A stretch of DNA of 64,000 bases from assembly GCF_003573695.1 (NCBI RefSeq), contig NC_039367.1, forward strand, positions 160,658,542 to 160,722,541, written 5' to 3'. The DNA is from Papaver somniferum. Its lineage: Eukaryota; Streptophyta; Magnoliopsida; Ranunculales; Papaveraceae. Positions within the stretch are counted from its first letter, which is position 1, and the number at the start of each line of letters is the position of its first letter. The notes beneath the pieces were generated by a model. The model did not search any database. It had not been told where the DNA came from and saw only the letters and a program-made list of their open reading frames with translations. This document shows, piece by piece, positions 57,130 to 64,000 of this stretch. The position numbers and the translations under genes were made by a program.

Positions 57130-57468
57130 TTTTTTGAAGGGTGAATGGGCTCAAACAGAGCCCAAACTTTATTAAACTACCTCAAAAAATTGAGGTTTGT
57201 AGAGATACAAAGCGGTGTAGAATTGTCATTCCACCAACTATTTACATTAGCATGAAAAGCATATTGGAAAAGATCGTGAGCCAGATTGTTTGCATTATTC
57301 CTAACATGCTGAAATTTGATAACATTAAATCGCACAACTGCATCTTTGATCTTCATAACTTCATATCTGATTGACCAGGGAACATCTCTTAAATCACCCA
57401 GGATAGTTGCTGTCACATTAGCTGCATCTCCTTCGATGATGACATGCGAAAAATTATATCTTAATCCC
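57130..57468 (-). mobile_element. 5'-truncated LINE end with RNase H domain
   Basis: 339 bp flanked by a 17-bp duplication AAACTCATTTATCACTT (57113-57129 and 57469-57485). The minus strand ends in an A-run (AAAAAAAA at 57130). It encodes the C-terminal RNase H-type domain of plant LINEs: VIIEGDAANVTATIL, then PWSIRYEVMKIKD, FQHVRNNANNLAHDL. Only the last roughly 90 codons were inserted, typical of aborted target-primed reverse transcription. The acidic ED positions and the H-R-N-A-H motif are kept, but the fragment cannot be active. Confidence 0.85.
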
Positions 57469-57924
57469 AAACTCATTTATCACTTGGAAAGTCTACTTCT
57501 ACTTTATCTCCTATATTGAGACATAAGTCGTGTTACGATATAGTTTTCTACTATGCACATTTGATATTTCGAGTTGAGTTTAACTCACTCACATATTTCT
57601 CGAAATATGTGTTGGTAAGCTTTCTCTTTGACCAAGTTCATCTTATATTCTTGACGAAAGTCAAAAGATGTTCATGTGAAAATTGCCGAGTAACATCTTA
57701 CATGGTTTGTGTGATACAATCATTTGGTGTAAACTTGGAATGTTTCATTATGATTATTTCAATAACTTGAAAATTGCTTTGATGCTAATAGTGTGTGAAA
57801 ACGGCTATTGTCATCCTCTAAGAAAGTTTCAATGATTGAAATAAGAGTTTAGAATACTTAACAATTATTGGATATGACATGTTGTGTACTCTTGCAAGTA
57901 TGTAATCCACGTCCAGGAACCATA

Positions 57925-58096
57925 GTACGCGTACCTGTTGGTTTGAGAAATCCGGGAACCTAAGTATGCGTACCCATTCGTGTACTGGCGTAAGGTTCGT
58001 GTCCGAATATTTCTGTTGGGATTGGATGTACGTGTACCCGTTTGCGTACTGGCGAAACCCAATCTTGGTCCGGGTATTTCAAGTATGCGTACCCGT
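57925..58096. repeat. GTACGCGTAC-type palindrome repeats in F
   Basis: Four decayed copies at 57925-57936, 57963-57990, 58028-58054 and 58082-58096. Confidence 0.65.
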
Positions 58097-59287
58097 TTAC
58101 ATAGTTGAAGGTTAAAGTTCTAAAATCGGTTGTGTACATGAACTTAAACATTTATATAATAAGGAATGCAATCTTCGCAAACCGTGGTTATAATTTTCAT
58201 GAATTGATTCGAGTGAATCAAACTGATTTTGCTTCAATTGTGTTCTTGTATACTTCTATGAGAATATAGCAATTGAACAACTCTTTAAATAGTTTCATTT
58301 GAGTCATTTGAACTAGTTACGGTTAAGACGTACAAGGTTGATATGAGAGTGTTCATATGGCTAACCTCTCGGTTAACTATTGTTGAGCCAACATGGTGTA
58401 CACATTTAGGTATAGTTACTTAAACCTAAATGAGGGTACATTTCATTTGTGTGTAACAAGATAAGTTCGATGTAACAGTTGAAAGATATTAGCTTAGATG
58501 AATCAGGTTTTTCATCTAATGGTTAATATTGAATGCTTTGTTACCAAGGTAACTTCGATTGCAAACCCTGATTTGAAAACTATACAAAGGAGAACTCTAG
58601 AAACTGGTAAAACTAATACCCACACCTCCTGTGTGTTACTAGTTGCATAAGATAGAGTCGATTCTCCTTTAACCTTAGGTTTTTCACGAAACCTTATAGG
58701 TTAACGACTTAAAGAGTTCACTGGGATTGTGAAGCCAGACCCAACTATTTTCTCTGTAGTTGTGTGTTCTGATCTTACTCGATTCTATTGTTTGAGTACT
58801 ATCTTCTCTAAGATTTGCTCGAGATTTAATCTCCGATAGGAAAGATAAAAAGTAATCACAAACACCTTCGTCTCATCGTTTGTGATTCCACAATATCTAG
58901 TTTCGCTTCCATACGATTTATATTATTGTGAGATGATTGATAATACTTGGTTGTTCATCGGGAATATAAGACCGGTTTATCAATTAGTTCCTGTGCACCT
59001 TGATTTATCAAAAGACAGAACAAAACTCATTAGTATTCTGTGGAAGACTGATTTATCTATTCCAATATACTTTTCTGTGTGAGAGATATTTGTTTATCAA
59101 GTCTTCGACTTTGGGTTGTAGAAACTCTTAGTTGTGGGTGAGATCAGCTAAGGAATCAAGTGCGTAGTATCCTGATGGGATCAGAGACGTAAGGAGTGCA
59201 ACCGTACCTTGAATGAATGTGAGATTGATTAGCATTCAACTACAGTCCAGCCCGAAGTTCATTGGTAGTAGGAAAGTGTCTGTAGCC

Positions 59288-59717
59288 TATAAATAGATAA
59301 TTTCTCTACTTTTCTCTATACCTCTTATACACACAACACCTGTGTTTTTGCTTGCTTTTCACATCTTTTCTTCTTTTAATTATTTATGTGAACTTCAAAA
59401 TTCTTCTTTTAATTATTGGTGTGAATTTTAAAAACATGAGCAACTAATTTTCTTATTGATGGAGGTTGAATTCCTAGTTCTTGATGTGATTTGAGTTTTT
59501 TGTTTTAAAATCTACGTTGAAATTTTTCACATGATTATCGTTTGTTTTTACTAATATGAATGTTTATGTTTGTTTGGTAGATTAGTTAGAGTGCACGCTG
59601 AATTGATTTGTTAACTCAACCTAAAACTAGTAGAAGTTAGGGAATACATAATCGTTTCTTGACTCTTTACACAAGTAGAAAACACGAGACCTTGCAGATG
59701 GGATTCTGTGGAGCTAT
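59288..59717 (+). repeat. LTR of G, part 3 (promoter-proximal end)
   Basis: Starts with TATAAATA (59288-59295), followed by a pyrimidine-rich leader and GATGGAGGTTGAATTCCTAG-type sequence, like the R-U5 part of an Athila-like LTR. It probably continues 35907-36778 and 56608-56883. Ends at the insertion of D. Confidence 0.5.
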
Positions 59718-61589
59718 TGGTGTGTTTTATAAACAAGCTACAAATTGACCTGCAAGTATACAGGGTCAATTGTAGCTAGAATGGGAAGAAAGGGAAAGTC
59801 CACAGGGACAAGGGGGAGCAAATGTTGTTTTCCAGCTTCTCTAGATGCTTCCTAAGCTAACATGGAGCTGAATGGAGGCAGTAAACAGTAGCATGCAAGG
59901 GCCTTTGAATCCACTTCTTGATCCTAAGCTAAGGCAGTACCTAATCAAATCATTGTTCTTGTTTCATTTCAGGGAAGATCATAATGGATGATTTTCTTGA
60001 CTAATCTTTACTCACTTGCCCCTAGCATCAGCTGTCTTCTTACAGCACAGCTGATCACATGCTTGTTGTTCAAGAAGCTATCTATCACCCTAAGACAGTT
60101 AAACACAATCCTTCAAATGGACTGAATTCTTAGCTACCATCATTCTTTCACCCCTAGAATCAGTTGTCTTCTTACAGCACAGCTGATCACAGATGCATTC
60201 ACTCAAGTAGATATTATCAGTCCTATTAAATTTAAGCACTACAAGAACAGTTAACATGATCATGGATTATCCTAGCATACAATTCAAGAGTATCATCTAA
60301 CCCCTAGCATATGAAGTTAGAACATATTGAAACTGATTAACAACTGGAATTGAAGTTGAACTTAAACATTGAACTGAAGTTAAAATTGGAATTAAACACT
60401 AACAGGACATTGAAATTGCAAATTAAAGATTAAAGAACCCTAAATTAACAGTAAATTGACATTGGAATTAAACTGAAATTAACCTAATTAGGGGGTATCT
60501 CGGCTAACCAAGAACACCCCGAAATTGCTCTACACACTCTCTATTTATAGCATACAAAATACCCAATTTTTGTGAACCCTAATTTTGAAATTAGGGTTTT
60601 GAAAATCCGAAATTTACTCACCAACTCTCTGATTTCGCCTTGACCCATGCTTCCTTCTCTTCTTCTTCTGCTTTTCCCATGCTCTAATTACAACTCTATT
60701 CCGACCTAATTTATCAATTTCACCTCTAGGGTTTCTGACATGGGTGAAGCGTGAAATTGAGAGATTAGGAGGCCATAGAGTTGGTGAAAGTGGTAATAAT
60801 GATGGGGGTAGTGATGGGTTAGTGATTTGAGAGCTCGGGTGGTGGTGGTTGAGGCGGCAGGAAGTTGGTGGCGGAGCAGGTGGTGGCAGAATTTTCTCTG
60901 CAGACGGAGGTGAGGGAAGATGGAGTCGATGGAGAAGAGATTAGGTGCTGTTTGGTTTAGGGTATAGTGTTCGGTCACTATGGTGTGTAGTGGGATCATC
61001 GAGTTCGATGTTTGGCGAATCTCGACCGTGGGATGTGGAGATGAAAGATCAATCTGACGGTGAGATGAAGTGGATCCTGCAGCGACCGTTGGATTATACA
61101 ATACAACAAAATTAACGACACCAGATGGAGTTAGGTGTTGTAGTGTTAAGCGGAAGTATCGAGGTTTGATGCGCAAGTAAAGAAGCGACCGTAGGATGCA
61201 GATGCGATCCAATCTGACGGTCGGGAATGGAGGCGGGTATGGATATAGAAAATGGGTTTGGGTAAGGGTTTTGGGCCTTGGGTATGCCAAGCCCATATCT
61301 TCTTTAAGAACAATTCTTCCTTCTTGAGCCCATTCCTAGCTTTTTGGACGTGCGCTCCATTCTTTGCGGCTTCCTTGCGTAATTCCTCCCGGCTTTTCAC
61401 TACTTTTCTGCTCCGCAAATCATCCAGACTTTATTTGGTACCTAAAAATGCAAAATTAATTAAGAAAAATATTTATTCTTGAAAACAAAGAAAATACAGA
61501 ATATGGGATAAAATGTAGAATTAATGCACAAAAGATGAGTTAAATGCCAAGAAAAATATATAGAAATATGCACTTTTTAGCACTCATCA
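59718..61589 (-). repeat. 3' LTR of element D
   Basis: 1872 bp; on the minus strand it starts TGATGAGTGCT and ends ACACACCA. TATAAATA lies at 60542-60549 (minus). Contains two copies, 132 bp apart, of a CCCCTAG-ATCAG-TGTCTTCTTACAGCAC block (60019 and 60151). The first 400 bp match the solo LTR 42446-45269. Confidence 0.85.
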
Positions 61590-61606
61590 AATACCCCCAA
61601 ACCTGA
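61590..61606 (-). other. Polypurine tract of D
   Basis: The minus strand reads GGTTTGGGGGTATT directly before the LTR. Confidence 0.85.
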
Positions 61607-62971
61607 ATTTTACTTGTCCTCAAGTAAAACAAAACTAAGGAAATCCTACCTATACCACTGTCGCTGGTCTCTCGAATGCACTTAGCGTATGCACTAAGCC
61701 TTTTAAACCACTAAGTGTCCCTAGTGGACGAGTTGAAGTCTCGTGAAGGTTTGCTTAGAACGTACCTACAAAGTTCTAGGTCAAAATATAAGCTCAGATT
61801 CCATCAAATGTAACATGTGCAAAACAGTTTAAGCTCACAGCAAAATGGAGATGTCAATCTAGCTATCAAAGGCATAATCCTAGCACTGATAACAGAAAAA
61901 GACATGTGATAAGAGTGTAAAGTGTATCTACACATGTGTAAAGAAAGATCTGAAGTTATGACTACTAATCACCAAGAGATAGTTTCTCAGGCTAAGAACT
62001 GAGGTCGAAATCTAGCTAGCTGTCCGGACTTTACGAGAATTGTGAATGAGTTGGAGGTATTTCACAATTACTCGCGTTGTACATCAATGGCATACACCCT
62101 CCTTGCTTATTACAATGAAACAACAAAATGACTATTTACATGACTCTTATTTACATTGACTATTCTCTTTTATTTTTGGAACAAGAGATGATGGAATTGA
62201 TAAATACTTGATTTTTTTTTTTTTTACATAAGGAAACACTTTTGATACATAACAAAAAGAAACAAAAGATTACATGACACTTTGCAAGAGGTAGCCCTTT
62301 TTGATGCACCCAGTTAAATTCGATGGTTGTCTTTCTTAATGTAACCTCCACCTTCTATCCCAACCAACCAAAGAACAAGCTAGTCAAGTTTCGTTCAGTA
62401 TTCTAAAGTGATTGGCAATCGTAACTTCCTATCAAACACCTTGAAGATCGAGGCCATACATGTATTGGTATATCGTGCGCGTGCAAATTTCTTATCACTA
62501 TGTGAATTGTGCTAGAATCAGGGTGCCTAAATATATAGACTAAGACTCCTAATAATTACATATTTGCAAAAGAGTCAACATTTCAAGGTAAATGAGCTCC
62601 ATTTTTATGATTTTTTAATTTTTTAATTTTTTATTTTGATTTTTCAATTTTTTTTTGGAATTTTTCAATTTTTTCAAAAAGAAGAAGGAGTTCGTTTTCA
62701 ATTATAGCATATTATCATGGTATCCACTTTTCACCCCCAAACCTAAACTAAACATTGTCCTCAATGTTTCAAAATATGGAAAGAATTAAAATGCAACATA
62801 TGGAAAGGGACATGCTGAGTAGAGTAAAAGGAGAGAGAATACCCGATTTCGGCGAAAGCAGAATTAAAACTCCGTTATTCAAGGCAAAAAATCCAACATA
62901 TTTCAGCCGAGATCATATTGGATTAGAAAAATATATACAAAAGGAACAAAAGAGTTTTTAAGAAATTTTAT
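61607..62971 (-). other. 3' untranslated region of D
   Basis: No gene. The segment at about 61674-61750 resembles 27257-27330. A/T-runs near 62210-62225 and 62610-62660. Confidence 0.6.
62732..62767 (-). other. Palindrome plus internal polypurine tract of D
   Basis: Minus strand: ACATTG-AGGA-CAATGT (62767-62752) then AGGTTTGGGGGTG (62744-62732). Same order and near-identical sequence as 18804-18845 in H. Confidence 0.6.
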
Positions 62972-64000
62972 CTACTGGATTATATACAAAAATTCACCAT
63001 ACACTAACAATCTAAAGAGTTGAGGATCAACCCAAAAAACAAAGTGTAGCGGTTTCAGCAGCTTCACACATGAAAGAAAAGCACGTGAAGCTGTGAAACC
63101 AAATGAGCTACCCCCAAACCTGGATTTTACAGAAGATATAATTTTGAAAACAAAATCGCGCAGCTTTGGGGGTTCATCATGCACAAGATCTAACTCAAAG
63201 TGTACTTTGCTATGGACGGGCAAACATGCAATTTCCAACTGTGGTTCCTCAAAGATATTATATTTAAATGCAAAATAGTCCAACAGGACTTGGGAAGCAC
63301 ACAGTTCCAAACCTAGATTCGGGACTCTCAGAAAAGTCGGTTTGACAATATGGGTACAAACCAAATCTAGGTTGGGTGGAAGGCCATCAGATTGTGACTT
63401 ATGTAGGACGATAGGCACATCATTATTAATCAAATCAAAATCTTCGAAATCATCTACACATGTCACATCATGCTTACAATCATCAAACAAATTGGCAAGA
63501 TCACAATCAGAGTCATCAACATCATCAACAGATTCATTCTCATGCATCGGCAAATCAGGAGAAATATCACAATGTGACCTAGGTAGAGAATCAGACACAT
63601 CAAATATATTTTCATGCATATTAGTGTCTACAGAAGATTCAACTATTCCTATGTCATGCTCATCTTCACAGAATAATTGTACGAATCCCATGTCAATATC
63701 AAAATCATATGAATTACAATGAGTATTAGAAAGAACAACATGCATGAAGGTCGAGGGCGAGAAGCCATATGTTATTGAACCAACAGGTTCCACAATATTT
63801 TCATGTTCTTCTAAAACATCATCATAATCATCATCATGGTAGCATGCATATTGGTCCTCATAAAAAGTGGTGGTGTCGTTAGTCGATTCATGTTCCTCTA
63901 AATTAGGTTCATATTCAACATCATTTACATGAATGGGACTAGACACTTCATTAGGGACAACATACATTTCCTCATGAATTTCCTCCTTTTGTAGGTGAAG
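62972..64000 (-). CDS. C-terminal part of the gag-protease ORF of D (partial)
   Basis: Open on the minus strand from the window edge to a stop at 62972, about 342 codons; the ATG at 63967 is internal to the frame, not a start. The sequence is acidic (DDDYDDVLEEHENI, VDDVDDSDCDLANLFDDC), then VPNLGLELCASQ matches VPNLGLKPSASE of H, and VDPQLFRLLVYGE matches MDPQLFRLLVYDF at the end of the H ORF. This is the tail that follows protease in this group; it has no known function. No premature stop is visible in this part. Confidence 0.75.
   Translation of the reverse strand, partial: LHLQKEEIHEEMYVVPNEVSSPIHVNDVEYEPNLEEHESTNDTTTFYEDQYACYHDDDYDDVLEEHENIVEPVGSITYGFSPSTFMHVVLSNTHCNSYDFDIDMGFVQLFCEDEHDIGIVESSVDTNMHENIFDVSDSLPRSHCDISPDLPMHENESVDDVDDSDCDLANLFDDCKHDVTCVDDFEDFDLINNDVPIVLHKSQSDGLPPNLDLVCTHIVKPTFLRVPNLGLELCASQVLLDYFAFKYNIFEEPQLEIACLPVHSKVHFELDLVHDEPPKLRDFVFKIISSVKSRFGGSSFGFTASRAFLSCVKLLKPLHFVFWVDPQLFRLLVYGEFLYIIQ

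Larger units (their letters stand above)
56884..59287 (+). mobile_element. Element F: truncated E-family LTR
   Basis: Starts TGTTAGAGCACTGCTCGG and follows the E LTR through the GTAAGGAGTGCA and CAGTCCAG segments, then stops abruptly at about 59287 (GTGTCTGTAG), missing roughly the last 450 bp. No internal region or second LTR. More diverged from both E LTRs than they are from each other. Contains a LINE insertion. Confidence 0.75.
59718..64000 (-). mobile_element. Element D: Athila-like element, 3' part
   Basis: On the minus strand: tail of the gag-protease ORF (64000-62972), 3' untranslated region, polypurine tract and 3' LTR (61589-59718). The 5' half is outside the window. The ORF tail and the palindrome plus G-rich tract are shared with H, so both belong to one non-autonomous group. 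No reverse transcriptase between the ORF and the LTR. Bases GCTAT (59713-59717) are the likely target duplication. Confidence 0.85.

Noticed and set aside
1..64000. tRNA or rRNA genes
   Set aside because: No cloverleaf or conserved rRNA stretch was noticed; the only tRNA-related signals are retroelement primer binding sites.

Overview
The window is plant nuclear DNA, almost certainly from an angiosperm with a large, repeat-rich genome. It is AT-rich and built from LTR retrotransposons of plant-type lineages: Athila-like and Tat-like Ty3/gypsy elements and a Sirevirus-like Ty1/copia element. It also holds a plant mobile domain (PMD) gene, a plant-type LINE end with an RNase H domain, and a Stowaway-like MITE. 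I cannot name the species. I see no intact cellular gene; the only host-like gene is a broken RPA70-like gene at 5.6-8.6 kb.

Layout. 1-4462: the 5' part of a degenerate Tat-like element (copy C, minus strand; LTR 3890-4462). 5600-8617: RPA70-like pseudogene. 8677-8742: MITE. 8797-25991: a second Tat-like element (copy A, minus strand). Its sense strand carries gag-protease and its opposite strand carries a spliced coiled-coil gene. Copy A is split by a very young Athila-like element (H, 12714-21464, TSD CTTAT, LTRs about 99.5% identical by eye). 26481-32253: a probable DNA transposon with 51-bp terminal inverted repeats. It holds a broken PMD gene, a small SANT-like ORF, and three clusters of an unusual 33-34 bp palindromic hairpin unit (25 units counted). 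32254-35600: nothing recognised. From about 35.6 kb on there is a nested stack.

The nest. The 3' LTR of an Athila-like element (G, starts 35907) was hit by a non-autonomous Sirevirus-like element (E, 36779-56602, TSD GTGTT). The 5' LTR of E was hit by a third Tat-like element (copy B, 37422-49062, TSD GTATT). Copy B was hit by an Athila-like element now reduced to a solo LTR (42446-45269, TSD CATAA). To the right, a truncated E-family LTR (F, 56884-59287) contains a 5'-truncated LINE with a 17-bp TSD. A further Athila-like element (D, minus strand) starts at 59718 and runs off the window.

How it works together. No reverse transcriptase or integrase is recognisable anywhere, so every LTR element here looks non-autonomous and must have moved with enzymes supplied in trans. 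Copies A, B and C also lack an intact protease active site. Copies A and B lie in opposite orientation and form a long inverted repeat across about 40 kb. Coordinates of LTRs, TSDs, primer sites and splice sites were read by eye; family names rest on motif recognition, not on a search.
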